The notes under the pieces are model-generated. The model was not told where the DNA came from, made no database searches, and was given only the letters and a program-made list of their open reading frames with translations. Of a stretch of 64,000 nucleotides of DNA, positions 1-7,273 are shown piece by piece (position 1 is the stretch's first letter; the number at the start of each line of letters is the position of its first letter). Source of the stretch: JAXMDT01 sp046348685 (GTDB taxonomy: Bacteria > Pseudomonadota > Alphaproteobacteria > Rickettsiales > UBA998); assembly GCA_046348685.1 (NCBI GenBank), contig JAXMDT010000006.1, forward strand, positions 34,790-98,789, read 5' to 3'. The position numbers and the translations under genes are program-made.

Positions 1-16
1 CCGGCGAAGGCCGGGA
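1..16. repeat. partial copy of a dispersed GC-rich palindrome
   Basis: The first 16 bases match the core of the palindromic repeat that flanks the GIY-YIG gene at 25951-25977 and 26370-26396. The window edge truncates this copy, so its full extent cannot be seen. It lies just upstream of cimA. Confidence 0.6.
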
Positions 17-37
17 CGGGAACGACAAAAGGCACGC

Positions 38-1624
38 ATGACAGACCGCGTTTATCTTTATGATTCGACCTTACGCGACGGCTCGCAGGCGCGCGGGGTG
101 GATTTCACGCTCGCCGACAAGCTGGCGATTGCGAAGGCGCTCGACGCATTCGGAATTGATTACATCGAAGGTGGCTGGCCCGGCGCGAACCCGAAAGACG
201 ATGCGTTTTTTGCGGAAAAGCCCGCGACTAAAACATCGAAGATTTCTGCGTTCGGCATGACGCGAAAGAACGGCCGCTCGGCCGATAACGATCCGGGGCT
301 GGCAGCACTGCTGCAAACGGAAACGCCCTCCATCTGCATCGTCGGCAAGACGTGGGATTTTCATATTGAGAAAGCGCTCGAGATCACGGCGGAAGAAAAC
401 CGCAAAATGATCGAGGACTCGGTGAAGTACCTCGCCAAGCACAAACGCGAAGTGCTGTTCGACGCCGAGCATTTTTTTGATGGTTATAAACATAACAAGC
501 CGGTGGCGCTGGAGATGATCAAGGCGGCGCACGATGCGGGCGCGCGGTGGATTGTCCTTTGCGATACGAACGGCGGCACGCTGCCGCACCAGATCGGCGA
601 GATCGTGCGCGACGTGACGCAGCATGTTCCGGGCGCGCATCTCGGCATCCATTGCCATAACGATACGGAGAACGCGGTGGCCAATTCGCTGGCGGCGGTG
701 CTGGCGGGCGTGCGGCAGGTGCAGGGGACGATCAACGGGATTGGCGAGCGCTGCGGCAATGCCAACCTGATTTCGATTATTCCGAACCTGATGCTGAAGA
801 TGGGATTCGATACCGGTATTTCGCATGACAAGCTGACAGAGCTGACAAAGCTGTCGCGCCTGATCGACGAGCGGCTGAGTAAAACGCCGAATATGCATGC
901 GCCGTATGTCGGCCCTGCGGCTTTCGCGCACAAAGGCGGGCTGCATGTATCGGCGATGGCGAAGGATACCGCATCCTACGAACATATCGAGCCGGAAGCG
1001 GTGGGCAATGAACGCACTATTCTGGTTTCCGATAAAGCAGGCAAATCGAATATCGTGGCGCGGCTGAAGCAGCTGGGACTGGAAGCGGAAGCGAACAGCG
1101 ATCACATCGAAAAACTTGTCGAGATCGTGAAGGAACAGGAAACGCAGGGCTATGCGTATGAAGGCGCCGATGCCAGTTTTGAATTGCTGGCGCGCAGGCT
1201 GCTGACTGGCGTTCCGGCCTTCTATGACATCAGCAGTTTTCGTGTGATGGACGAGCGCCGCTGGAACGCGAAAGGTACATTGGTGACGGTGTCGGAAGCG
1301 ACAGTGAAACTTTCGGTAAACGGCGAAAAAGTGATGTCCGTCGCCGAAGGAAACGGGCCGGTAAATGCCCTCGACGGCGCGATCCGGAAAGCCTTAGTCG
1401 CACATTATCCGGTGCTCGCCGACATCAAACTCACCGACTATAAAGTACGCATCCTCACACCGCAGGAAGGTACCGGCGCGATGACGCGCGTGCTGATCGA
1501 GAGCCGCGATTCCACCGGCAAGGTGTGGAACACGATCGGCGTTTCCCACAACGTGATCGATGCATCCTTCAATGCGCTGAATGATTCGCTGACCTACAAG
1601 TTGATTCACGCCGCTGTTCACTAA
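38..1624 (+). CDS. cimA: (R)-citramalate synthase
   Basis: The 528-residue protein belongs to the 2-isopropylmalate synthase/citramalate synthase family and should condense acetyl-CoA with pyruvate to citramalate, the threonine-independent entry to isoleucine synthesis. The N-terminus carries the HMGL-like TIM-barrel signature STLRDGSQARG, a second signature with the metal-binding HCHND motif near residue 205, and NGIGERCGNAN. A LeuA-type dimer regulatory domain occupies roughly residues 390-525. The length fits the CimA branch rather than the shorter homocitrate synthases. An AAAGG lies 7 bases before the ATG. The stop codon falls inside the left arm of a long palindromic repeat. CimA versus isopropylmalate synthase is judged from overall pattern only. 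Confidence 0.9.
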   Translation: MTDRVYLYDSTLRDGSQARGVDFTLADKLAIAKALDAFGIDYIEGGWPGANPKDDAFFAEKPATKTSKISAFGMTRKNGRSADNDPGLAALLQTETPSICIVGKTWDFHIEKALEITAEENRKMIEDSVKYLAKHKREVLFDAEHFFDGYKHNKPVALEMIKAAHDAGARWIVLCDTNGGTLPHQIGEIVRDVTQHVPGAHLGIHCHNDTENAVANSLAAVLAGVRQVQGTINGIGERCGNANLISIIPNLMLKMGFDTGISHDKLTELTKLSRLIDERLSKTPNMHAPYVGPAAFAHKGGLHVSAMAKDTASYEHIEPEAVGNERTILVSDKAGKSNIVARLKQLGLEAEANSDHIEKLVEIVKEQETQGYAYEGADASFELLARRLLTGVPAFYDISSFRVMDERRWNAKGTLVTVSEATVKLSVNGEKVMSVAEGNGPVNALDGAIRKALVAHYPVLADIKLTDYKVRILTPQEGTGAMTRVLIESRDSTGKVWNTIGVSHNVIDASFNALNDSLTYKLIHAAVH

Positions 1625-1738
1625 TCCTTATCGCTTGCTGCAAGCAACGGATTACTGCTTCCGTTGCTCACGTACTAAACGTACGCTCCGCTACGGTTCT
1701 CATAATCCGCCGCTTTCACTGACGCGCTAAGAATTAGT
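1620..1738. repeat. long imperfect palindrome, copy A
   Basis: This is a ~119-bp imperfect inverted repeat. The left arm starts with ACTAATCCTTA, and the right arm reads the same way on the opposite strand (ACTAATTCTTAGCGC). The centre contains GCTCACGTACTAAACGTACG. The 39-base core at 1659-1697 matches copy C near 51551 with one mismatch. The left arm includes the cimA stop codon. It could act as a transcript-end hairpin, but there is no clean U-tract. Confidence 0.75.
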
Positions 1739-1768
1739 TTAAGATGCCGTTATTTATATAAAAATGTT

Positions 1769-1813
1769 GTCATAAAAGCTTCATTGGTAGTGGTAAGAAG
1801 TGTCGCGTAAAAT
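1769..1813 (+). promoter_or_regulatory. candidate promoter with shared orphan-gene motif (site 1)
   Basis: GTCATAAAAGCTTCAT begins at 1769. A TAAAAT box at 1808-1813 is a candidate -10. Closely related motifs sit at the same distance from -10-like boxes before the genes at 3465 and 3911, and a fourth lies before the minus-strand gene starting at 8771. The motif would overlap the -35 region. This is inferred by eye only. Confidence 0.45.
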
Positions 1814-1829
1814 AAGCATAGGAAATTCT

Positions 1830-2603
1830 ATGCTTTTTTTGATTCCACTTGCTGCTGAAGGAATCGCCGCCTTGTTTGGCGGCGGCGCGGCTGCGGCTGC
1901 CGGTACGGCGGCGGTCGTGGGAACGGAAGCGGCCATCGGAACGGCAGCTGCCGTTGGCACCGCTGCCGTGGCAACCGAAGCGGCCGCTGTAGCAGCAGGT
2001 ACGACGGCTGCCGTCGGCGGCACGGCGGCAAGCGCCGGATTGCTGGCAAGCGTGGGGCTTTGGGGTAGCCGCTTGATTGCGCCGGCACGGTGGGCATTTA
2101 GTGCCTTGCGTTCGGGCGGATTAGTCCGCGGTGGAAAGATTGGATTGGAAGCAGCTGAAAAAGTTGCAACGAGCGGTGGCGCGCGAACCGCACTGACAAA
2201 AGTCGGATTAGCAGGCGGTGGCGCGGCGCTCGGCGCGACGGGCGCTACAGCGACATGGGCGGCATCGACTGCGATTACTCTGTCAATTTTTGCGGGGATC
2301 GCCCTTGCCGTTGCCATTGGCGGATTTGCGCTTTACCGCGCGTTTGCCAGCCCAAGTGACGTCTCGGAAAGCACAATGCGTGAAAAACCGCGGGATATTC
2401 CCCAGCCGGCGATGCAGGTGCCGCAGCAGCAGGTCATGATGCAGCCGCAGCAACAGCAACCCGTCATAATGATGCAGGCGCCGCAGCCGCAAGGCTACTG
2501 GGTGCAGCGCGTCGCCACACCGCAGATACAGCAGCAATCCTTCGCCGCTGCCGAAGACCAACGCCGCCAGCAGGCAGCCTTAGCGCAGAACGTTGTCCAA
2601 TAA
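1830..2603 (+). CDS. alanine-rich membrane protein with Gln/Met/Pro-rich tail, unknown function
   Basis: I do not recognise this protein. From the ATG at 1830 it has a hydrophobic start (MLFLIPLAAEG), about 65 residues that are almost only Ala, Gly, Thr and Val, a second hydrophobic segment near residues 150-175, and a C-terminal tail rich in Gln, Met and Pro. The tail resembles that of the coiled-coil protein at 4424-5887. A GTG at 1800 is an in-frame alternative, but the ATG has an AGGAAA ahead of it. It is probably membrane-associated with an exposed low-complexity tail. A repeat also found after the 4424-5887 gene follows its stop directly. Confidence 0.65.
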   Translation: MLFLIPLAAEGIAALFGGGAAAAAGTAAVVGTEAAIGTAAAVGTAAVATEAAAVAAGTTAAVGGTAASAGLLASVGLWGSRLIAPARWAFSALRSGGLVRGGKIGLEAAEKVATSGGARTALTKVGLAGGGAALGATGATATWAASTAITLSIFAGIALAVAIGGFALYRAFASPSDVSESTMREKPRDIPQPAMQVPQQQVMMQPQQQQPVIMMQAPQPQGYWVQRVATPQIQQQSFAAAEDQRRQQAALAQNVVQ

Positions 2604-2604
2604 G

Positions 2605-2675
2605 GTTTCAGCTTTCAGGTTTCAGGTTTTAGTATATTTATAAACCATGCTGACACCTGAAACCCGGCACCTGAA
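2605..2675. repeat. TTCAGGT repeat/palindrome running into trmJ
   Basis: CAGCTTTCAGGTTTCAGGTT lies just after the stop at 2603 and recurs at 5898-5917 after the stop of the 4424-5887 gene. On the other side of a short AT-rich stretch, inverted versions (ACCTGAAACC, CACCTGAA) occupy 2655-2675, inside the first codons of the methyltransferase gene. The two arms could pair as an imperfect hairpin that places the trmJ start codon near the loop. Confidence 0.6.
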
Positions 2676-3381
2676 TCCCCCCACCGTCATTCTCGATCGC
2701 CCGCAGATGGGCGAAAACATCGGCGCGGTGGCGCGCGCGATGATGAATTTCGGCATGCGCGAATTGCGGCTGGTGAACCCGCGCGACGGCTGGCCGAATC
2801 CGAAGGCGCATGAGATGAGCGCCAATGCCGATGTGATCATCGAGGCGGCACGCGTATACGATACGTTTTCCTCGGCGCTTGCCGATTGCCATTTCGTGAT
2901 TGCGGCGACCGCCCGAAAACGCGAATTGGAAATTCCGACTTACACGCCGCGCGAATCGGCTTCTCTGCTGCTCGAAAAAATGCGCGATGGCGAAAAGGTA
3001 GGCATCGTGCTCGGCGGCGAGCGGGCGGGACTTGCCAATGAAGATATCGTTCACTGCCAGGCGATCTGCACGATCCCTACCGACCCTGCCAATGCCTCGC
3101 TGAATATCGCACAGAGCATGGTGATTTTAGGCTATGAATGGTGGATGGCCACTCTGCAGGACGCAGAGCATAGCGGCCCGGAGATGGCCCATGCCACCAA
3201 CGGCGAGCGGCAGGCGCTCTACGAGCACCTCGTCTGGGCGCTCGATAATAGCCAGTATTTCCAACACGAGGGCAGGGCGCTCGTCATGCAGCGCAACCTT
3301 CGTTCCATGCTGGCGCGGCTTCCTCTAACATCCCAGCAAATACAGTCGCTTAGGGGCATGATTCGGGCGCTGATGTCTTAA
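2647..3381 (+). CDS. trmJ: TrmJ-like tRNA (Cm32/Um32) 2'-O-methyltransferase, SpoU family
   Basis: The 244-residue SPOUT-fold enzyme should methylate the 2'-hydroxyl of a tRNA nucleotide using SAM. Visible family motifs are VILDRPQMGENIGAVARAM at the start (motif 1, with the invariant Asn), LGGERAGL around residue 124 (motif 2) and PTDPANASLNIAQSM around residue 140 (motif 3, which forms the trefoil knot). The C-terminal ~80 residues match the TrmJ extension. The first ~12 residues are encoded by a dispersed repeat, so the N-terminus is probably a recent addition. No later start keeps motif 1. TrmJ rather than another SpoU member is judged by length and motif spacing. Confidence 0.85.
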   Translation: MLTPETRHLNPPTVILDRPQMGENIGAVARAMMNFGMRELRLVNPRDGWPNPKAHEMSANADVIIEAARVYDTFSSALADCHFVIAATARKRELEIPTYTPRESASLLLEKMRDGEKVGIVLGGERAGLANEDIVHCQAICTIPTDPANASLNIAQSMVILGYEWWMATLQDAEHSGPEMAHATNGERQALYEHLVWALDNSQYFQHEGRALVMQRNLRSMLARLPLTSQQIQSLRGMIRALMS

Positions 3382-3396
3382 TATTTTTACGTATTT

Positions 3397-3439
3397 GTCA
3401 TCGAAGCTTCATACATAATCGGCGGGAAGCGGCGTATAA
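3397..3439 (+). promoter_or_regulatory. candidate promoter with shared orphan-gene motif (site 2)
   Basis: GTCATCGAAGCTTCATACA occupies 3397-3415 and a TATAAT box occupies 3434-3439, 26 bases before the ATG at 3465. The motif-to--10 spacing (37 bases start to start) nearly equals that at the two sister sites at 1769 and 3841. Confidence 0.55.
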
Positions 3440-3464
3440 TACTCATATAAAATAGGATCATCGC

Positions 3465-3827
3465 ATGAGCATTTTAGGAACCGCCTGGAATACTGTTACC
3501 GCCCCAATCAGGGGTATTTTTTCCGGTCTGGCGACCTGGAGCGATGTATCGACGGCGACTCTTGTCCCACTTATGGTCGTTGGCGGTGCCGTTGGGCTTT
3601 TTTTTGGTCCGGGAGCGGCGCTTGTCGGCGTTGCAGGAGGCGCGCTTGCCGCTGCGGGGTTAGGAATGGTAGCGGGTGCGGGAGACGCGGCGATTTCAAC
3701 GACGACCAATGTGGCCAGCGCTGTTTTTGGCGGCAGCAGTGAACAGACAGCCAGCGCCGGTGAAGAACAGGCTGTGGAATCCGGCCTGCCGGCAAAAGGC
3801 AAAGAATCAGGCGGGAGAACGGTTTAA
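3465..3827 (+). CDS. small Ala/Gly-rich membrane protein, unknown function
   Basis: This is an unrecognised 120-residue protein. The N-terminal ~25 residues are amphipathic. Residues ~35-75 form one long or two closely spaced hydrophobic segments rich in Gly and Ala (LVPLMVVGGAVGLFFGPGAA), with GAALVGVAGGALAAAG in the second half. The C-terminal 45 residues are polar. It sits between trmJ and the two-gene unit at 3911-5887 and has its own promoter-like region. The Gly/Ala-rich membrane segment resembles those of its neighbours, so they may work together, but nothing identifies a biochemical role. Confidence 0.6.
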   Translation: MSILGTAWNTVTAPIRGIFSGLATWSDVSTATLVPLMVVGGAVGLFFGPGAALVGVAGGALAAAGLGMVAGAGDAAISTTTNVASAVFGGSSEQTASAGEEQAVESGLPAKGKESGGRTV

Positions 3828-3840
3828 CAAGAAATTAAAT

Positions 3841-3884
3841 GTCACAGAAGCTTAACACACAGGACAAAGCAAATCCCCTATAGT
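3841..3884 (+). promoter_or_regulatory. candidate promoter with shared orphan-gene motif (site 3)
   Basis: GTCACAGAAGCTTAACACAC begins at 3841 and TATAGT occupies 3879-3884 as a candidate -10. The ATG of the downstream gene is 70 bases from the motif start, compared with 68 at site 2 and 61 at site 1. Confidence 0.5.
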
Positions 3885-3910
3885 TAGGGTGTAATAATAG
3901 AGAAAAACTT

Positions 3911-4414
3911 ATGGCAAACTATCGTGACTCTTATGAACCATCCGGCGCCCGCGTTGCTGCAACAGCAGCAAGCGAAACGGCACGCGGTGTTGGAATTGGG
4001 CTAGCACTGACTGGCGCGTTGCTGATTGGCACGCCGATTGTTGCTTTCTGGGCAGGCGCTCCCATCATCGGTGCAATCGCAACGGCTGTGGCGATTGGCG
4101 CAGCAATATTCGCGCCCGTGGTTTTTGGTATCGCAGGCGTTGCTGGTGCTATCTCAGGATTCAAAAAAGGCACGGAGAAAATCGATAACGATTATGCCCG
4201 TGCACATGAAATTCAAAAAGCCCAATCCGTACTGACATCTCAGGAGCGTGAAATGGGCCGTGCGGAAGCTTACGCTGAAATGAATCAGCCTCGCTCCGCT
4301 TTCATGGCACAGGCTCCGGTCTATGTTTCGACGGGTGAATGCCCACATTGCAAGGTAAACAGCATGAATTACCAGGGTCAAGCCGTTGCCCTGCAACATG
4401 GAATTGCGAGCTAG
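3911..4414 (+). CDS. two-TM protein with CPHC motif, unknown function
   Basis: This is an unrecognised 167-residue protein. A polar N-terminus of ~25 residues is followed by two hydrophobic segments (roughly residues 27-50 and 53-85, Ala/Gly/Ile-rich). Then come a charged helical stretch and a C-terminus with a CPHC pair near residue 145 and YQGQ near residue 155. The same YQGQ signature ends the next protein. The CPHC pair could bind metal or be redox active. The gene lies 9 bases upstream of the coiled-coil gene at 4424, so the two are very probably cotranscribed and perhaps made as partners. Confidence 0.65.
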   Translation: MANYRDSYEPSGARVAATAASETARGVGIGLALTGALLIGTPIVAFWAGAPIIGAIATAVAIGAAIFAPVVFGIAGVAGAISGFKKGTEKIDNDYARAHEIQKAQSVLTSQEREMGRAEAYAEMNQPRSAFMAQAPVYVSTGECPHCKVNSMNYQGQAVALQHGIAS

Positions 4415-4423
4415 GAGTAAGTT

Positions 4424-5887
4424 ATGGCACGTTGGTGGAATAAGACGAAAAAGGCTGTAGGAAACGCTACGATTGGCGAGCAGGCACGTTATAACCGGCT
4501 AAACGCTGCTGTGGGCGCAACAGAAGACGAGCTGAGCAGACTTGAGACTGGGACCGGGGGTACAAGGGGTCTCCTCGACCTCGAGCATGAGCATGAGGAA
4601 GCTGTTGCTAAACATGCTGAAGCGGCAGCCGCGCATGCAGAAGCAAAAGACGCATTTACCCCAATTGATATTCAGCAGAAAAAACTACAAGCGGAAGTTA
4701 CAGGTGCGAAAACGCGCCTTGAGGCACTTCAAAAAGCTCATGAAGCTGCAGAAAAGGCCCATGCCGATCATCAAGCGAAAATTAGCGATATTGAAAGCCG
4801 TGTCGGTTCGGCTTCGGTTGAAGACCTTGCGCAAGCTAGGCAAGATGCCGAAATTGCCCGTGCTCAGGCACGTCACCCACTTAAAAAACTCGAGACTACG
4901 TTGCCTGGTGGAAGTACAGGTAATATTGATGAGTACTTTAAAAATGAACGGGAGAGATATAAAGAAGCCAAGCGTAAAATTAAATCCGCTTTAGGCACGC
5001 CTCGTGAAGAGACTGCAATAAAAGAGTTTAATGAAGCAAGAGCAAATCTTGTTGAAGCCCGAAAGATTCGACGTGGTACTGAAGAATACAGGGTATGGAG
5101 CGCAGCTAACAACGAGTACCTTGCAGCAGAAGCACTGCATGAGGAAGCAAAAGCCCTTGGCGGACTCCGAGCGAAATCAGATGGATTGAAAAAAGCAGCT
5201 GATCAAGCAGAAGCAAAACTCACAGGGAGTCCTGATCATGTGAAGCTTAAGGAAGCAGAAGCGGCATTGGAGACTCACACAACGGAAGTACATACACCTG
5301 CTGCAAACAGGTTGGCATTAGCAAAAGAGGCAGTTGAAGGCGGATCCGTTACAGGCACTCGCGAAGCAATGAAAAACGCTGAGCATGCACTTAAATCGAC
5401 AACCCGCCGCCAGGAATTACTGGAAGGCCGACTTGAGCGCCAAACAAAACGCTTGGAGCAGGTCGGCGAAAAATGGCGGATCGGCAAGTCTGGTAAGATT
5501 GTGACGGGTCCAATGAAATTTGCTGGAAAAACGTTGAAATGGGGTGGTCTTGGTGTGTTGGCAGCCGGCGCTGGCGCTTTGGCTTACAATGCGCTAAAGC
5601 CTTCAAATCGCGGTTCTGATGAGGCGCTGCAAGGTCTGAAAGACCAGATCGCCGAAAATGAAGCGAAGCTGACGGCGATTCAGACGATGCAGCCGCAGCA
5701 GCCGGTGATGCAGCAGCCGATCATGGTTGCCGCGACGCCGCAAGGCCCGGTCGCAACGCAATATCCGCCCGTAATGATGGTTCCGGCGAACAGCAATGTT
5801 CCAGCAACCTCGATTACCAGCGCCGGCCTGCAGTACCAGGGTCAGCTGATAGCGAATCAAGGCCAGATGATGGGAGCGCCTGCGTAG
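4424..5887 (+). CDS. long coiled-coil protein with one TM segment and Gln/Met/Pro tail
   Basis: This is an unrecognised 487-residue protein. Residues ~15-355 are strongly helical and charged, rich in Glu, Ala, Lys and Gln, and look like an extended coiled coil. A single hydrophobic helix follows near residues 372-390 (LKWGGLGVLAAGAGALAY). A short second coiled stretch leads to a ~65-residue tail rich in Gln, Pro and Met, containing QPVMQQPIM and YQGQ. The tail resembles the C-termini of the proteins at 1830 and 3911. It follows the 3911 gene by 9 bases. It is probably a membrane-anchored filament or scaffold. No enzymatic motif is seen. Confidence 0.65.
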   Translation: MARWWNKTKKAVGNATIGEQARYNRLNAAVGATEDELSRLETGTGGTRGLLDLEHEHEEAVAKHAEAAAAHAEAKDAFTPIDIQQKKLQAEVTGAKTRLEALQKAHEAAEKAHADHQAKISDIESRVGSASVEDLAQARQDAEIARAQARHPLKKLETTLPGGSTGNIDEYFKNERERYKEAKRKIKSALGTPREETAIKEFNEARANLVEARKIRRGTEEYRVWSAANNEYLAAEALHEEAKALGGLRAKSDGLKKAADQAEAKLTGSPDHVKLKEAEAALETHTTEVHTPAANRLALAKEAVEGGSVTGTREAMKNAEHALKSTTRRQELLEGRLERQTKRLEQVGEKWRIGKSGKIVTGPMKFAGKTLKWGGLGVLAAGAGALAYNALKPSNRGSDEALQGLKDQIAENEAKLTAIQTMQPQQPVMQQPIMVAATPQGPVATQYPPVMMVPANSNVPATSITSAGLQYQGQLIANQGQMMGAPA

Positions 5888-5897
5888 GCTTCATCCC

Positions 5898-5917
5898 CAG
5901 CTTTCAGGTTTCAGGTT
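5898..5917. repeat. second copy of TTCAGGT repeat
   Basis: CAGCTTTCAGGTTTCAGGTT repeats the sequence at 2608 just after the stop of another orphan with a Gln/Met/Pro tail. Both copies begin within about 10 bases of a stop codon. Confidence 0.7.
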
Positions 5918-5952
5918 AATCGGGTTCAGCATGCTGAACCCGATTTTCTTTT
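5918..5952 (+). terminator. Rho-independent terminator after the coiled-coil gene
   Basis: A perfect 28-base palindrome (arms AATCGGGTTCAGCA and its complement, 5918-5945) is followed by TTCTTTT. It ends the 3911-5887 unit before rpsD. Confidence 0.75.
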
Positions 5953-6007
5953 AGCGACAGGGCGTTGCAATAACACGTAACCCGTTGCGGGAAACCTACC
6001 TTAGTGT

Positions 6008-6035
6008 TTGACAAACGCGAAAATCCGGCTATATT
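6008..6035 (+). promoter_or_regulatory. sigma-70-type promoter of rpsD
   Basis: The -35 TTGACA (6008-6013) and -10 TATATT (6030-6035) are separated by 16 bases, which is close to consensus. The start codon of rpsD lies about 34 bases beyond the -10. Confidence 0.75.
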
Positions 6036-6068
6036 CCCCATTCTTTCAAAGAGATATGAGGCAAAACA

Positions 6069-6686
6069 GTGTCTAAACGTCTGGATTCAAAATATAAAAT
6101 CAGCCGCCGCCTGGGTGAAAATCTGTGGGGCAGAGCGAAAGATCCCGTGCTGAAACGCGATTACGGCCCAGGCCAGCATGGTCCGGCTCGCCGCCGCAAA
6201 CTGTCGGACTACGGTCTGCAGCTGCGTGCGAAGCAAAAACTGCGCGGCTACTATGGCAGCATCAATGAGCGCCAGTTCCGTAAGATTTATCAGGAAGCCG
6301 TGCGCCGCAAAGGTGATACGTCGGAAAACCTGGTTGGCATTTTAGAAAGCCGCCTCGATGCATTCGTATTCCGTATGGGCGTCGTGCCGACTGTATTCGC
6401 GGCGCGTCAGTTCATTAACCACGGCCATATCACGCTGAACGGCAAGAAAGCCAACATCAGCTCCATCCAGCTGAAAGAAGGCGATGTCGTGCAGGTGAAA
6501 GAAAAATCCCGTCAGATGAACATGGTTCTGGAAGCGATGAAAAACGCCGAGCGTACCGTGCCGGATTATATCGAGATGGATAACGATAACCTGAAGGGTA
6601 AATTTATCCGCGTTCCGAAATTCATGGAAATCCCATATCCGGTGAAAATGGAACCGAACCTCGTCATCGAATTTTACTCTCGCTAA
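6069..6686 (+). CDS. rpsD: 30S ribosomal protein S4
   Basis: The 205-residue protein is a full-length primary 16S rRNA-binding protein of the small subunit. The N-terminus (MSKRLDSKYKISRRLGENLWG) is of the alphaproteobacterial S4 type. The S4 RNA-binding domain lies around residues 95-158, with SRLDAFVFRMG and ARQFINHGHITLNGKK. The start is GTG at 6069 with GAGG seven bases upstream. The gene stands alone between its own promoter and a strong terminator, as S4 often does in alphaproteobacteria. Confidence 0.97.
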   Translation: MSKRLDSKYKISRRLGENLWGRAKDPVLKRDYGPGQHGPARRRKLSDYGLQLRAKQKLRGYYGSINERQFRKIYQEAVRRKGDTSENLVGILESRLDAFVFRMGVVPTVFAARQFINHGHITLNGKKANISSIQLKEGDVVQVKEKSRQMNMVLEAMKNAERTVPDYIEMDNDNLKGKFIRVPKFMEIPYPVKMEPNLVIEFYSR

Positions 6687-6705
6687 GCGGGACTATCTGA
6701 ATTTT

Positions 6706-6730
6706 AAAGGGAGCTTCGGCTCCCTTTTTT
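6706..6730 (+). terminator. rpsD terminator
   Basis: A nine-pair stem AAAGGGAGC/GCTCCCTTT closes on a UUCG tetraloop and runs into a T-tract, 20 bases after the rpsD stop. Confidence 0.9.
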
Positions 6731-6754
6731 ATTTTAAAGACCTATATTACTTCC

Positions 6755-7273
6755 ATGGCTTCAAATGACGATACCACCGATGCACGCTTTCTGAGCGAGG
6801 CGGAATCCGACCAGTTCAAAACCTTTGAACAGGAGATCGCCAAGCTTGCCGAGCGGGCTGCGGCGGGTGCGGAAAACATCGATATGGAACTGGCCAACCT
6901 GCTGGTTGGCGTGCCTGATTCCGTGCGCAATGAAGCGGTGGCCCAGTTTCGCGCGCTGGTCAAAGAGATGCAGCAGGAAAAGGGCCAAAGCGCCGTTCTC
7001 TCGCCGGAGCAGGAAAAACAGATGACGCTGCTCAAAGAACAGGAGCGCCAATTTCTTGCGCACTGGCTTTCAGATAAAACGCTAAAGAAGCTGCGTGAGG
7101 CGATTCTTTCCAACCCGCTATTTATGTCGCAGGTGATGAATATCGGCGATGAGCTTTACAAACGCGGCGTGTTTGTGACGCTGGATAAAGATATGCCGCA
7201 AACTGGCCAGCAGGTCACCGCGCAGCCGGTGATTGCCCCGGGCCACGAGCGTGGCGAGGGCCGGAAGCGCTGA
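6755..7273 (+). CDS. hypothetical soluble helical protein
   Basis: This is an unrecognised 172-residue protein. It is charged and mostly helical through residue ~150, with no membrane segment or signal peptide. The C-terminal half contains LSNPLFMSQVMNIGDELYKRG. No clear ribosome-binding site precedes the ATG at 6755. The last 59 bases overlap the 3' end of the minus-strand gene 7215-8771, so the two C-termini are encoded on opposite strands of the same DNA. Codon use is like that of the housekeeping neighbours, which favours a real gene. Confidence 0.65.
   Translation: MASNDDTTDARFLSEAESDQFKTFEQEIAKLAERAAAGAENIDMELANLLVGVPDSVRNEAVAQFRALVKEMQQEKGQSAVLSPEQEKQMTLLKEQERQFLAHWLSDKTLKKLREAILSNPLFMSQVMNIGDELYKRGVFVTLDKDMPQTGQQVTAQPVIAPGHERGEGRKR

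Noticed and set aside
71..1105. 344-codon minus-strand frame opposite cimA
   Set aside because: It is Arg/His-rich translation typical of the antisense of a GC-biased gene. cimA motifs are unambiguous on the plus strand.
3571..3795. Minus-strand frames within the small membrane-protein genes
   Set aside because: Pro/Arg/Gln-rich antisense of Ala/Gly codons; no support for expression.
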